A stretch of 64,000 nt of DNA from Pempheris klunzingeri (Eukaryota > Chordata > Actinopteri > Acropomatiformes > Pempheridae). The stretch covers positions 26,716,167-26,780,166 of the forward strand of contig NC_092018.1 of assembly GCF_042242105.1 (NCBI RefSeq). The letters run 5' to 3'. Below, piece after piece: positions 13,263-27,129 of this stretch (positions within the stretch are counted from its first letter, which is position 1; each line of letters begins with the position of its first letter). The position numbers and the translations under genes were made by a program. Below the pieces are notes generated by a model. The model made no database searches and was not told the origin of the DNA. It saw nothing but the letters and a program-made list of their open reading frames with translations.

Positions 13263-16200
13263 TCAGTCGTCACTGGAGTCCTCGGAGTTGTCCATGCCCA
13301 CGTCTTCCCATGAAGCCTTGGTGCGCTGCTCCCAGGTCTTGGCCTGAGCGATCACAGCGGGGGGCATGAGCACCACGCAGGCCGCCAGGCCGGAGACACG
13401 CTCCTTAAAGTCTGTCTCGCTCTCCCACTCGTCTGTGTCGATGTTGTACACGTGGTTGTATTTCATCCTGTTGCCTTTGTCATGCGAGCGTCCTCCCAGG
13501 ATGTAGATGCGACTGTCCAGCACGGCCACACCGGGCTCTCCGTGTCCAGCGGGGAGGGGGGTCATTAAAGACCAGAAGTTGGCTTGGGGGTCGAAGCATG
13601 CCACCTGAAAAAAAAGAGGAAAAGAATGACTTCCTATTTCATAATGGTAATAACCTCTGTCAAACCGTGCTTAATTCAATAAGTCAAAAGTGGTGGCTTT
13701 CTAGCACCCGAAGGCTGATCTGAATGTAAAATGAGGTTGGACTTTACAGACTGTGGAATATTTTCAGATTTAAATTTGTGCGACAGAGAGGAGTGAGGGG
13801 AGATAAAGACGTTGGAGCACTTATATATATACGGAAAATAAACAATGAAAAACACAAAAAACTACCGAAATGTGTCATAAAACATGAAAAATGTACAAAT
13901 AAAATGAGGAAAAAAGGAAACAGGAGTTCACTGCCTTCATTCTGCAACAATAAACGATGACTTGTGAAATGTACCTTCAGGACGTCCCGCCGATATCTGC
14001 ACTCATCGTTGCTTCCACCTATAACATAAATGCGTCCGTTAACGGCAGCCATGCCGTGCCACGCCCGCTCCACCGGCCCCTCAGCGCACGCTGTCCAATG
14101 ATTGGCTGCAGGGTCAAAGCAGTAGGTCTCTCTGAGGTACGCCATCCCTCTGCGCCCACAGGTAATATACATTTTCCCATCCAGCACTGCTCCAGCATGG
14201 GCGTAAACCTGGAGGGAAGGTTAAACTGATGTCAAAGCAAATTCAAGTAAAGAGGGATGCAGGTGAGCCTTGATGACAGCACACAGGTGAGTATGTAGCA
14301 CCATCATGTGGATGGTGGCTGAACTACAGCTTTTAGCTCTGCTGCCACACCTCTCTCTTTAGGGGTGACACAAACTCCCACATGTTGGTGTGTGGGTCGT
14401 AGCGCTCCACCGTGTTCAGTTCGTTGCTGTAGTCTCGTCCTCCGATGGCGTAAATATGGCCGCCCAGCACACAGACACAGTGGTCAGCATGCTGCTGCTG
14501 CAGAGGCTGGATGCAGCACCAGCTGTTGTGTCGAGGGTCGTATCTGGGAAAAACAGACGAGCATCACCATGAAATCGAACGAACTATAAGCCAACAAGGG
14601 TATGAGCACAGATCTGAGCAGTCATTTTTAATATGGGTAACAGAACTGGTGATGAAATAATTAGTCAGTCAATTAGATAATTATTATATATTAATCCACA
14701 ACAATTCTGATAATCAATCAGATCACTTATCAAGCTAAAACACCGACCATTCACTGGTTCCTGCTTATCAAATGGGAGGATTTGCTGTTTTTCCTCAGTG
14801 TAAAGTGAATGTCTGAGAACACGTCGACATTTCAAACTATTGTCCAATCAATAACTCAGGAGGGCTTCCAGCCAGTGTTAGCTTATTGCAAATACATCTG
14901 TCTCAGCATATATCACAAGAGACAGTACAGTACAGTGCAGTACAGAAAAGCCAAAGAAATGTTTGAAGTAGCCTAGAAACAGTGACGCCACCAGAGACCA
15001 CTGGCTCACTTTTAAGTTAAACACTATTAACTCATTTATAAAGAACGCTGCTATAAGTTTCAGTGCTAAATGGAACACAGTTTAAATACAGCTGAACAGT
15101 TCAGGTGTGGACTGCTGACCTCCAGCAGCGGGCCTCTGCACGAAACCCACTGGTGTTTTTGTCTCCTCCAATGAGATAAACAAAGTTATTAAGCACAGCG
15201 ATGCCCTGGTTGGACATTCGGGGGGCGTGAGCTGCAGTGAGAGTCCTCCAGTCCCCCCAGCTCGGGTGGAAGACCTGAAACAAATGATCGCTGTCTGTGA
15301 GGGAGTTGGAGGTGAACATCCCCCCAAAGCCCAGTATGCAGTGGAAGGTGGACCGGGGCTGAGTGAGGGGACTCTGCATGACGGGCTGCCAGATCTCCTG
15401 CTCGTGGTACCGCAGGGCGGCTGACACAGAGTCCTTCAGTGGACACTGGTTCAGTTTGCCATGCAGCCTCTGCAACACTTGTTTCTCAATCAGGCAGAAT
15501 CGCACGGCATCGAGCATCTTGAGATTGTCCTTTGGGTCAGAAAGATGAAAGAAGTTAGCTGATTGCACTTAAGCAAAGACAAGCTTTGACAAAGTAAAAC
15601 TAAACAGGTAAATAACCAACAACAGTGGTTCCTTCCTTGCTCAGTATATAGTGTGTATCTGATGGAGCTGGAGAGATGAGTACAAAACGTGGACACACCT
15701 TGGGACTGACCTGCAAGTACACCTGGTCAGTTTCCACCTGCTCAGGGCTAAAGTGGTAGTGAAGAGCCGCCTCGTACACCTCGTTCTCACTGTTCACCTG
15801 AAGCTTGTTGCTTCCCAGCGCTCTGAAGACATCATCCGGGGGGAGCTGTCGGTACACGTCGGTGCGAGACAACGTCTGGATGTTCCTGAGGATGTAGGAC
15901 TTGACCCTGGTGTTAAGCTGCTGCAGTCCGTAGACATCAGCCAGATGACACACCTCTAAAATGTTGCTCTCGTCCAGCCAGGAGAAAAGGAAATCACAGC
16001 AAAAGCCTGTGACAATCTCAAGCTTTGAAACACAAGGGGACACAAGATTAGCAGGAAATAACAGAACCAAGACCGACGTGATTTGGCATAAGAACAACAA
16101 GGAGCTCACCTGTACTAGTGTGGCAGCTATCAGGACTTCCTGCACACATTCCAGGTCTAACTCAATCTCTGAAGTGTAGATGTAGTCAAGTATTTTTTTC

Positions 16201-17394
16201 ATGGCCATGTAAGATACTCCGTGAATCGGGATCTCCTTTTGCTGCGTCTCCCGCAGACCCCCAGCAAACATTCCCCTGGTAGAGAGCACATTGTTAAATG
16301 GCTTCTGTTGGTGTAAACTAGTGGCCCGCTGGTGATAAGATGTATGACCCCAATCTGAACTCTGCCAAGTTTCTCTGCAGGTTTCCTGTCATTTTCTACT
16401 ATGAGTTGTCCAAGAACGCCAAAAGAAAAAGGCTGACGTTAACACCCAACGGAATAGAGGAAAAGCCGATCTATAAAGGGATATCAGTGCCTTACCTTCA
16501 TCTACATTTAGCGTTCTAATGGGATTACAGGGCCACCTACCAACAGTAGCGTTCACTGGCAAAACGCATGTTCCACAGAAGCAGCTTCCTCCACCCCTGC
16601 ACACTAAGCCACAAACCAATATTTAGTTCCAATTGACATATTGACTCCTTCATTGTTTGACTTCACATTCAATACGCCGATGCCTGTCCCTATCAGTCCT
16701 CTATGTCACGTACACTCCGGGCTGAGTGTGGACTTAAGTGACTGCATCTTTGACCTAGAAAAGCTAGATTTAGGTCATGATGGAGGAAAACAGGTAAACA
16801 CAAATAAAGCACAAACAGAAAACCACAAAGCAAACCTAAAATGTGCGCACCACTGCTGATCATATGACAGTATTGATTAGCTGCAGGGGATGACGCACAA
16901 GAAGGAAAACTTTGTTGGACTCTGCACCAATCCTTGAGAGTGTCTTGTGACTCTCTGTGCCTGCACCTGTTCTCACGGATTGAAATGTGCTGCTGTGTAA
17001 ACATATGTTTGGGGATGCATTTAGTCGGTCAATAGTAATGCCATGCATATGACTACTGCCTGACACACTTAGTGCTGCTCTAACTGCGTATTTGCTTTTA
17101 AGAAGGTGAAAGTGAAACTGCAAGGAGATCTGCTGTGAGTTTTTACCTGAAATAATCGCAAGAGGCTGCCAGAAGTATGCGGTGGGCTTGGATGGGTCGA
17201 CCCTCCACCAGCAGGACCACATCAAACAGGATGCCACTCTGCCTGAGGGACAGCAGGCCGTCCAGCAGGCTGCGGAAGTGGGCTGAACTCCTGTAGGTCT
17301 GTCGGCCCAGGTGGCCCGATGAGCCAGCGCGTCCTCCCACTGGAGTCAGCTCTCCATCCTCGGCCATGGCGAGGTGCTGAGCTTCAGGCTTCAT
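13263..17394 (-). CDS. klhl22: Kelch-like protein 22 (BTB-BACK-Kelch CUL3 adaptor)
   Basis: Exons in transcript order are 17394-17147, 16275-16110, 16022-15711, 15529-15120, 14543-14351, 14208-13975 and 13604-13263. They total 1,905 nt, or 634 residues. The BTB domain covers roughly residues 45-160 (SGILFDVVLLVEGRPIQAHR, then LLAASCDYFRGMFAGGL), followed by a BACK domain (FCCDFLFSWLDESNILEV) and six Kelch blades (APRMSNQGIAVLNNFVYLIG, MYITCGRRG, RAWHGMAAVNGRIYVIGG, GHGEPGVAVLDSRIYILGG). An acidic tail, DNSEDSSDD, ends the protein. The match to human KLHL22 (634 residues as I recall) is strong. KLHL22 recruits CUL3 ubiquitin ligase to substrates reported as PLK1 and DEPDC5. An in-frame ATG at 17367 in a strong GCCATGG context may be the true start, giving 625 residues that begin MAEDGELTP much like the mammalian MAEEQEFTQ. 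A 3' UTR of up to 0.95 kb is possible. Confidence 0.95.
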
Positions 17395-17399
17395 CACTT

Positions 17400-18060
17400 T
17401 AACCTCTCTAGTTATTCACTATTGTTCTGTTGTTGCATTTTCTTCACATTATACGTTTAACACTTCAGCCGCAGCTTGATGAAGAGGAAGAGGAAGAGGA
17501 AGAGGAGGACGGCTGAGCAGCTAGCGGCTAAGTGAGGGTGGCTACGGTTGCTTCAAATGTCACTACATAGTAACGTTATAGATGTATATCAGGTTATTCA
17601 CGCCATAGTTTCATCTACAGAGAAACTGGAAAGACGTTTAGTTATATTGTTAGTCAGTTAGTCAGTCACGCACTGCTGGTGAGCCTCTGCTAGCAGGCAC
17701 AGCCCGGCTAAGCCCTCAGCTAATGTTAACTTAGTTTTTAACGCTAGCAAAACAGCTAGCTAGCTATCAGCTATCAGCTATCAGCTGGCTAGCCTGCCAG
17801 CGCTACTCTTTAAAACTGCCTAAAAAAGAGCTACACGGAAATATTTTTGTGTTCGTCGACAACAAACCGTTTTACATTGACTGGCCACAGTGTCCCCGAG
17901 TCCTCAGCGGGACGACAAGCTAGCTGCTCAGGCTCCTGATTTTTTGACAGATCAAAACAAGTCTGTTTACTTTTTGGTGTGGGGCGGAGAGCTCAAACAC
18001 TGATTGGTCGTTGCTGCCGCATGGTCCCGCCCAGTTTCTAAGAAAGAGCCAATCAGAGAC
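17400..18060 (-). promoter_or_regulatory. klhl22 5' leader and promoter region with CCAAT and GC boxes
   Basis: Upstream of the klhl22 start lies a GC-moderate stretch ending in a compact promoter-like block. It has ATTGG at 18,003-18,007, CCCGCCC at 18,026-18,032 and CCAAT at 18,049-18,053, two oppositely oriented NF-Y-type boxes around a GC box. Transcription probably starts within 17.5-18.0 kb. The leader also contains a run of near-repeated AGCTAGC/AGCTATC units around 17,752-17,793 and an AGGAAG-type purine tract read on the minus strand. The exact start and any non-coding exon are unresolved. Confidence 0.45.
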
Positions 18061-21000
18061 GTCTATCACACTGCAGGCAAATGATCAGACAGATGCAGCT
18101 TGGTTATTTAAAATAATCCTGTTTTGGTGGTGTGCAGAGTTCACCATTATATTCTTATTATCCCCTCTTCACTTATTGATTATTATTAAAAATAAGTGTA
18201 GTTTGACAAATGTTTAGATACTGTGACTCTGTCTGTTAAACACAAGAGGATGCTGTTTACTGCTCAAATGTCTCTGAAACCATTTAAAGGTGCTATTGAA
18301 AGTAGTGTCAAGCACATTTACTCTGTACTGTACTTCAGTACAGTAAGTCGGCTATTTAAGTTTTTCTTTAACTTTACACCTCTGCTCTATTTCAGTAGAA
18401 CATCACGGACATTGTTTGCTTCATTGCACTTTTCCATGGCTTCAGTTTTACACTGACTGACTAGACAACAGTAGTTAAGCTCAGGACCAGCTACATTAAG
18501 ATAATGCACACATATTATTACATAGATAATTAAACACTTGGCCTGTCTTTGCCGTTAGCACTTTCAGTGAGGGTAAATACGGTGCATTTGAGAGACAATA
18601 CTGCTGTGCTTTCATCTTATCTTATTGGGAAACTTCACCTATTTCAAAACACAAATTGACAGGGAAAACACTCTTATCAAAAGTTTATTTAAACTAGAAA
18701 GATACAATATATCATTGTCTTTAAATAGGACATTTATGTAACACAGTCAAATCAAACAATAGTATGATATAATAGGAAGGTGTGCCAAGTCTAAAATCAT
18801 TTTTATCATTCTTGACAGCTGTTTGTTGTGTTTATCATTTTTTCCCTCTGTCCACTTTTTGGTATCCATCTGATCAAACGCTTCCCAGATTGATTTTACA
18901 CTGTTTGATAACCGCACGAGCTGCCACATAGATTTCCTAAAGGCAGCCAGTCATGATGCTCTTTTTACGAAATTGAGGCCTCCATATGGCTTAGGTTTTA
19001 CAGTCTCATTCATCTTCTGCAGAGGTTTAATTTGCATATATCATTTCCTGACGCAAAGAGTAGAGATTTTTCCACTCACTAAAACACTGCTGGAATAATC
19101 TATCACTTGATTTATTTTCCACTCTAATATACGTTGCAGTGGGGTACACAGGGGCATGGAAGGGGGCGGGGGGGGAGAGCTGCAGAAATGCCCTTTTCAA
19201 ATAGCAAATCATAAATGTTTTTTCCCCCCCGACACATTAGTCTTGTCGTGTGGCTGAAGAAATGCCCTTCCAAAGCTCCTGCCAGTAATGGAGCTGCCTG
19301 ATACACTGTGGACATACCGTGACTCCACCAAAGGTAGTTTCTACATCAAGTCTTTGAAAAATAGACCTGAAACACTTATTCCATTAATCCATCAGCAAGA
19401 AAATAGTCTGCGAGTATTTTGATGATTGATTAATTATTGGCAAAAACTCTGTACATTCCCTGTTTGTATTTATTTATCGTATGCCATAGTAAACTGCTTT
19501 TGGTGAGTTGGTTGGATAAAACAAGCATTTTTCACTATTTATAGATCAAACAATGAATTGGTTAATTGAGAAAATCACATTAGCAGCTCTGGTCACAACC
19601 TTTTTTTTTTTTTATCCTTATACTATTTAATATAGGAGCACTCTGGTACAATGTGACAGCGCCAACAGTAATAACTCAATAAAATATATTATCACTCATC
19701 ACCCATGACAATAAAGACAATGCCAGAGGTGATATTACTTTTTTATTTGTCGTTTGTCTGATTTCAGGTTGCTAATGGTACCCACATGGATAACTGGCTT
19801 GCCAGAGGGATACATCTTGATAGCTGACTTTTATTGGGAATTCTCTTATCATTCTACTGGTGTGATTTATTTCTAACACAAGGCGTCAAACCGTCTAAGT
19901 AGTGATTATCGCCACCCAGGTGCACACTTCACTTTTTAATTGTTCAACATGAATTTAAAGTATTTTATCTATGACTCGAACAGGGCGGCATAATCACAGG
20001 TAAGCCATAAGTCAGAAGTCTAAAGGATTGTGTTTGTGCTCCTGTTGTTGTGATGTCATTCACTGTCAAAGACTGAAAGCATGGGTTTTGTTTTTTGTTG
20101 GACCTCCTGGCAGGTCACTGCGAGCCTGCGTTTGCCATTATCGGGAGTGGAGCATTCCAGTACATTAGCAGCCGACCGTCTCCTCTCATCAGGGAGAGGC
20201 TGTACAGCAGCCGCGCTACAGGCTGGGGGAAGAAATAACAAAGTAATGAAAAAAGGAGGGCTGCATTTACAGAATTAAATGTCAATCTATACCACAGACA
20301 GACTGCACAAAGGCATGTTGTCTGTAGCAGTTACCAACACATGTAACTGACCTTAAGCTTTCATGAGCATCTCTGTTACACAAATCCTGCAACTGTTCAT
20401 GATTAACTTTAATCAAAATAATTACTGAAGGAGACCCTCTTACGGTGCCATTAATGGGCATCCTAAGATGAGTTGGTGAGGGGTATGTGCGCTGTGGGCA
20501 CAATGGGCCCTAACAAGGAATAGTGCAGTGCAGCAGCTTGCTGGAAAAAAGCGAATGCATGAGCCATTGCTAGAGACAGACCGGGGGACAATGCAACTGA
20601 TTAGTTTGGGACAGCAGCGCTACAGTGGTGCCATTCATTCTGCCTGCGCCCCCATCTAAGATGGTTTCCATGCCAACTACCTGCCATCTTAAGTGTGACA
20701 TGAGACATTTGAATGATTAAGTATGGCATAAAAAAAAAAAAAGCCCTGCACATTTGACTTGAATCTAAGCTATGCTGGACATATAAGAGGTGAAATCTTA
20801 AGTAGCAGCCTTTCTATATACAATCTCTCCCTAAAGTAATTTATAGATTATGTGCAGAGTCAGGAGTAAGGCAGAATCTATCAGCAGGGTGTGTGTCGAA
20901 ATTCAGAAGTGGAAAGTTCCTAAAGAAATAGTTGCAGTGTGAAATGAACTGTGACTCCTGTATTAGAAACACCGTCTGCTCTGCGATTCATAAGTTGAAT

Positions 21001-22810
21001 GGATGGTTGTGAAGTGACTGAGGGGCAGCCTTGGCAGGTGCAATTTTGCCGTGGCGGGCTCGATGATTGTGAGGCGATCAATCAGTTTTCCTCTGCACCA
21101 AAATTCTGTAACACAACAACTTGCTGCCCTGCTGTTTGATGACGCCTGCCAGCCGTCTTGGTGCTGCAGCCGCTGGGTGATACATAATTCTCCTCAAATG
21201 ATAAACAGTAGGGTGGGGGGGGGGTCATTTACATTGCCACAGGATTTGGACAGATCTGCCTCAGTGTATTTTGGTGTGATTATGAATCACTTTGTGAGAA
21301 ATTGCAATGGCACGTCGCCAATACATTTTTTAGGTTGTGTAAGGAATCAGGACAATTATAATTACATGGGAAAACATTGACATTTACTGTTTGACCATAG
21401 TCAGCTAGAGTGGTGTCTCTTTCTTACTTGGGTTTGTCTCTCTCTGAGGTCAGAGTATGGGAAAAAGCTGGGAGATTTTCCTGCCTCACTGGGGAGCTAG
21501 AGAAAACAAGCCAACGCTGCTGAAATAAAGCATCAATTAAAGATGCGAGGACTGTCAGTTGGTGTTGATACAATGAAGACAACACAGAGCAAAATCGTCC
21601 GATTTCAATACGTTTCGTCCAGTTGTTCCACATGGTTGTCTTGTCTTCACTCATTTAAAGATGGTAAAAGGCTGGACGACGACTTGGACGTTAAACACAG
21701 AGGGTGGATCATCATTTCTTTTTCTCGCATGGCCCACACGTGCCATTTCCCAGTGGAAAGTGTTATACAAGACATCAAGCAGAGACTCGATAGCACCACA
21801 TTGCTCGAGCGGACTCTGCTTTGACAGCTGCTCTCAAAGGAGAGGTTTGGTCTGCGTCATGTACAGTTTGCCCACACTGCTCATCGAATATGAGGTGGTG
21901 ATGGAAATAGCTTTATGTCTCCGGTGTTACATGTGACAAATGATTCATTTACATTATGCTCGTGATCAGTATGAATTTCTGTGAGATTTCAGAAACATAT
22001 CCCATTTACAGTAACCCTGGTAACTGCCACCCTCGCCAACACTTGCAATGGGGCCAAGTAAGATGGCACTGGTGGTGGATCAAATTTTGATTGGGATAAA
22101 GCTTAACAGTGGCCTGAGTGGGTGGTCATATTTGCCATGTGTCAGTGGATCCGGACCCGTATCAAAAGAGGCGTATGGGGGATCAATAGCAACTTGCTCT
22201 CCTCCCTTTATCGCATTATGCTGCCTCTAAAATTCGGTTTTCACCTCTTGCTAGTGGGATGAGGGCTATTTTAGGGTGTGACGTCCACCGTCTCATTGGC
22301 TGTGACAACATTAGTGTAAATCCAGAATCATATGCCGACACGAGGAACTCTGAGGGAAAAGCGAGGCAGCAAGAAAGAATTGTCTGCGCTGCACCCAGAT
22401 GGGACGAGAGCTGAGTAGAATACTTATGTGGCTTTAGAAAGCAGGAGGGACATGCAGAACATTTATGTGAATTAAAGGAGGAGGGTCAGCAGGTCTAATG
22501 CACACTGGATTGATTCTGCCTTTCGGTCTGCTAATGCAATTGTTTTAATAAACCCCAATCCCAGTCTATTTCTCTCTCTCTCTCTCTCTCTAATGCTCTT
22601 TTCTATTTTATCTCCTTCAAATCAGTTTATTCCGCTACACTAAATTTAATTCTTGAAGTGGCACAAACCGAATTCAGTTTTTAGCTTCGTATTTCATTTC
22701 ATACTTCGCAGACTTTATGGTACAAAGCTAGAAGACAACGTTTCCATTTTACTGGTGCCTTGGAAACCAATTAGGATTGAATGTGGACCAATATGGTGGC
22801 GATACTGGGT

Positions 22811-22960
22811 TTAAAGGAATAGTCTGACATTTTTGGAATCTACGCTTATTTGCTTTGTTGCAGATAAGAGGATTTATACTCTATGACAGTGGTATCAGTG
22901 TTTTCTCTCACTTTACAGAAACTGATTTTTGGCCACTTGGGGTCAACAGAAAAAACTGTG
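22811..22960 (+). mobile_element. TTAA-flanked MITE, one-ended fragment (copy 1)
   Basis: It begins TTAA then AGGAATAGTCTGACATTTTT, the same terminus as the elements at 34.8 kb and 56.1 kb. The matching inverted end was not found, so this is a truncated or decayed copy with an uncertain right border. Confidence 0.55.
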
Positions 22961-24932
22961 ACCATCACTCTGACATATTATTGCCTTATTGGAAAAGATC
23001 TGGCTCTTCAGATGCTAATTGATTGGCTGTGCCACCAGCTAGTCATCAGTCTGGACATGTAGTGTGCAGTGGGATTTCAGACTTTTGTTTTGTTTTGTTG
23101 TTGAAAGCAGCTGCCTTTACCTTGCGAGGCAGCTGGATTTGCAAAATCACCATCACGCGAATATCCTTCCTGCCAGTTATGTGTTTGTCATGAACGATGC
23201 CCGACTGGCATCAGCAGCAGTGGCGGGTGTGACAAATCTTCTGGCACGTCAGGTTACAGCTGCCTACTGGACACAATAACGATCATTGACGGGAGTGGTG
23301 AGAATCAACCAAAGCAATTAGTTGCGGAAACATATAACAACAAGCTTAAAGATGACGGAAGCTCTGTAGACGGGAACTGCAGAGTTCAGTGAGAATTCTC
23401 TGTGGGTTCGTCACCCAGTGTATGAATTGTGTTTCTCTTTAATACCAGTATGTGCTGCTCCCAAAAGTCACATTTAAACAGAAGAGCATCAGGGTGAGCT
23501 TCTGTGTCAGATGCGATCTGTGGAACTGATGGGGGCTGTTTATCATCCCCATGTACCTGAGGCATTGTGGCATTTGTTCTTGGTTGGGGTTATTTAAAGC
23601 CTCTGGGGATTTATAGGGCTGTGTTGCAGTGATAGTGTCAAGGATCACTTCAGCCTGGTACTTGTAAAGGGCTGTAATACTGTAGGGGAGAGTGTCCTTT
23701 GTCCAATGAGCAGCTCCCTGCACACAACGCGTATGGATTTAGGGTTGCTATGAGAGGAGCTGAAGAGAAAAAAACAAGCCATGAGATCAATATGCATCCT
23801 GTGTTTGAAAAAAACATCATGCGCAATATCATTAATATGAAGCAGAATACAAAATGCATGCAACACACGTCACATAAAAACCATAAATCATACAAGCATT
23901 CACGGCCAAACAATCAAGTCAATGTCAGCATCACTTACAGCATGTTGCTCTCCACTTCTTTCAAACCTGCACGTATATATGCATAAGGATCCTTATCACT
24001 GCCTGTCATATGGGTATATTCATGCGTACTAATATATGAGTAGCACTATAAAGTGCTGGCACAGAATAACATCCCCTTGGCGTTAAGGTTATGGTTAGTG
24101 ACTGTAAATCTTTTCAGTCTGATCTTTTTATACAGTAAACAGGAACGTGCAATAATCCCTGAATAAACAAACCTTGACTTCATTTTACACACAAAAAAAA
24201 AAAACACACAAATGTGGTAGCTGCTTCTAATCGACTGTACTGCTCACTGTAAGAACTCAGGAAACAGTTATTTTCTATCAGAACTCTTGAATGCTCGTAT
24301 TTATCAATACTATTACGGTGAGATATCTTCTTTCTCTAATTACAGGACTGAGCTCTTGTCAAGTAGAATACCAACTACAGCACGTGGCCGGAGGAGCATC
24401 ACGTTTTTAGCGAGCACAATTTACATGTTCAGCATGGATGTGATGTGAGTTTGTTCTACCTCTAGTTTTATTTTCTTTTTTATTTTGTTGTCATCTAGAC
24501 CTTGCACAGGTTCAGACCCTTCCCAATAGAACTAATCCCCTTAAGAACAAAAAGAAAAACAGATTCTAGAAATGCTTCTGCTATATCTTCGCTTGTGCTA
24601 CTCACAATCAATGTTAGATGCTAAACAGGCTTTTTTTTTTTACACTCCTGACTCTAATCCACTCTTTTCCAACTTTAGCAGTCGGCCCTCATTTCTTTAA
24701 ACGAAGAGCGTGTTGAATCAAAGCACTGCTGTGTGTTTGAGCTCAAATAAGGGCATACCGTGTGACTGGTCTTTCACAACATAAAGGCCCCTTGCACAGC
24801 GGCAGGGTGCCAGCTCACCTCCTGGACAGTGATGAGCAAGGCAGCAAACTGGGCGCTGCTCGGTGCACCATCCCATAAGGTAGGGCCGTTGCTCTGGCAG
24901 AATGCACGTGTACAGATCCCGTTTGTGCATGC

Positions 24933-25009
24933 GTGCATTTCAAGGCTGTGTGTGTGCACCAACAGCAGCATGTGTGCATTTCAAGGCTGTGTGTGTGCAC
25001 CAACAGCAG
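24933..25009 (+). repeat. Two-copy direct tandem repeat, 41-bp period
   Basis: The unit beginning GTGCATTTCAAGGCTGTGTG occurs at 24,933 and again at 24,974, with near-perfect identity through CACCAACAGCAG. It lies in non-coding DNA and looks like a recent tandem duplication. Confidence 0.85.
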
Positions 25010-27129
25010 TGGGAGAAAACTGAATTTCCCCTGGTGGGATCTTCGTCTTCTTCTTTCACAAATTATTTTTTTACATTAAGAGTCACAAAGCCGCAACATA
25101 ACATGGTTTTCTTATATGTGCTGTTGTCTTCTTGTTCTTTCTTTCTTTTAAAACAGGGCTGAACAAAATGTGAAGTTACGGAGAGCCACCAGAATCTATT
25201 TTAAAGCCTTACTGCACAGCAGAAGATATTAAAGGTCTGTTGAACGTTTTTTTCTTGTCGATGCAAATATATCACAGAAAAAGGAGGCTTCATGCTCAAA
25301 AATACTGAGAAGAATTCACACTAGAAAAAAATTAAACATGGGAGCTACAGCTGGGGAACAATTCCTTGTTAATGAGGCACGATGCTATATTGATTTACAC
25401 TGGCAGTGATTCGTAAAACTATCAACAATTTTCCCACAAGAACCACGTACAAATGCTTTGTGTGGTGCAAGTCTCTCTCCGTATCCAAATATGGACATAT
25501 AGTTGAAATCAAAGTTGAGTTATGTTTTGTGTAAATGGACACAGGATGGGAGTCTAAACAGTGGATAGAGTGTACCAAATAAGACAAGCATTCAAAGAGC
25601 AATCAAATATTTCACGTGACAGCGAGATAATGTTTCAAAAATATTTGGAACACGTTATCTGTTCTTCTTCTTCTTCTACCTTATCACCTAAGATGAAGTA
25701 AAACGCAACTTCATCCTGTTTGCTCTGTGACTGAAATGTTGGTTTTAGAAACCACGTGCTGTTCCATTGGAGATATTCTTCCTTTCCAGATTGCAGAGTC
25801 TACTCGCCACTTGTCACTGTGTGCTGAGCTTCCTTGAGCATGTCAACGTGTCACTTATGGCGAACAAATAAACTGGTGGACACACTGTCAAAAAAAACCA
25901 ACCCAAAAACCCATTTCATGTCACTATAGAGCTCCTTCAAAAAGATGCTTTCTCTTTTCCTTCCATCAAACAACGCCAGTTGAAAGAAAAATCAAAATAT
26001 GACTGACAGTAATGGAGACTGCACAAGGGGAGAGGTACTGCAGCCACTCCATGTCTCAATATATTGAATAGTTGCTCATTAAACGCCAAAAAATCCTGTC
26101 CTGCGGTCCCGTTCACCCCGTCTTTGTCAGCATTTTCTACGGAAAAATATGTGCATTGATTAATTGTCTTGAGTGACTTGACTCTCTGTGTCAAGTAAAC
26201 ACCCACATAGCTGTTGTTGTTGGTGGCAAGTAATTTCACCATTCTGCCTCTCAGACAAACAGCTATTACTGTTCTCTCATACAGCCTGCACTTGAAACAG
26301 GAGTGTGTGGGGACAGTGTGAAGAAGCAGTTAACAATCTGTTGCACAAGCAAGAGAGGTGCAAAACATGGGTTTAAAATAGTTCTAGGTGCTATCTGTGG
26401 AGGGATCTGGACGAGGAGTTTGGTCTTGGTGGCGTGCAGAAGGTGCGTGCTGCAGGTGCAGAGAACACGGTGCCTCTGTGGTCAGTTTTGGGTATGAACT
26501 GCGTGTAGGTGAACTGGCCAGAGACATTTCATGGTTAACACACAGAGAAGTCAGTTTATTACCTTGCTGGAGAACATAGACATATCACCAGATGTCCATC
26601 AGTATCCATCAATATTCATTATTGAATTCTGGCTGCAGAAAATGATTTCTGCGTCATAGTGTTTTGAGTGACACGACACATGAAATGGGAGCACAGGAAG
26701 ATGTATGCCCTCCGTAACTGACACTGTGTTTTTTTTTTTTTACCTCTTTAACAAACACACTGGTGGTGAGAGCTTTGCACCCACAGACTCTCACAGGAGG
26801 TGAAAGCTGAACAAAATCTGCATCTGAATTTCTCTGAGCAGCATTGTTTCTGTGCACCCACAGCGAACGGCAGCCACCTCACTCAGTGTGGAGAGAGAAC
26901 ACACTATGATAAATCTCACAGACATGATCCTCTACTGTACAGCAGAGGATTTTGCACCACAAGCACATATCAGTATTACATTACAGTGATATTACAATGA
27001 TTTCTCATATAGATGAAACTTGCCTCATTATGTGAAGGCTCATCAAGAGACCAAATTAATCATCCAATGTCACTAATACATTTGGGTGAAACAAACCATG
27101 CAGATTTCAAAATAACTCAAATTTCCCCA

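Larger units (their letters stand above)
18061..27120. other. Gene-poor region between klhl22 and the NPY receptor gene
   Basis: About 9 kb without a recognisable exon. It holds a (CT)n tract near 22,569-22,593, one TTAA-MITE fragment at 22.8 kb, a two-copy 41-bp repeat at 24.9 kb and, near 18,290-18,430, a remnant with the ACTGTACTTCAGTACAGTA hairpin typical of an abundant teleost repeat. Stretches such as 20,500-20,720 and 21,000-21,250 have mixed, non-repetitive composition that could be conserved enhancers, but only a cross-species alignment could show that. Confidence 0.5.
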
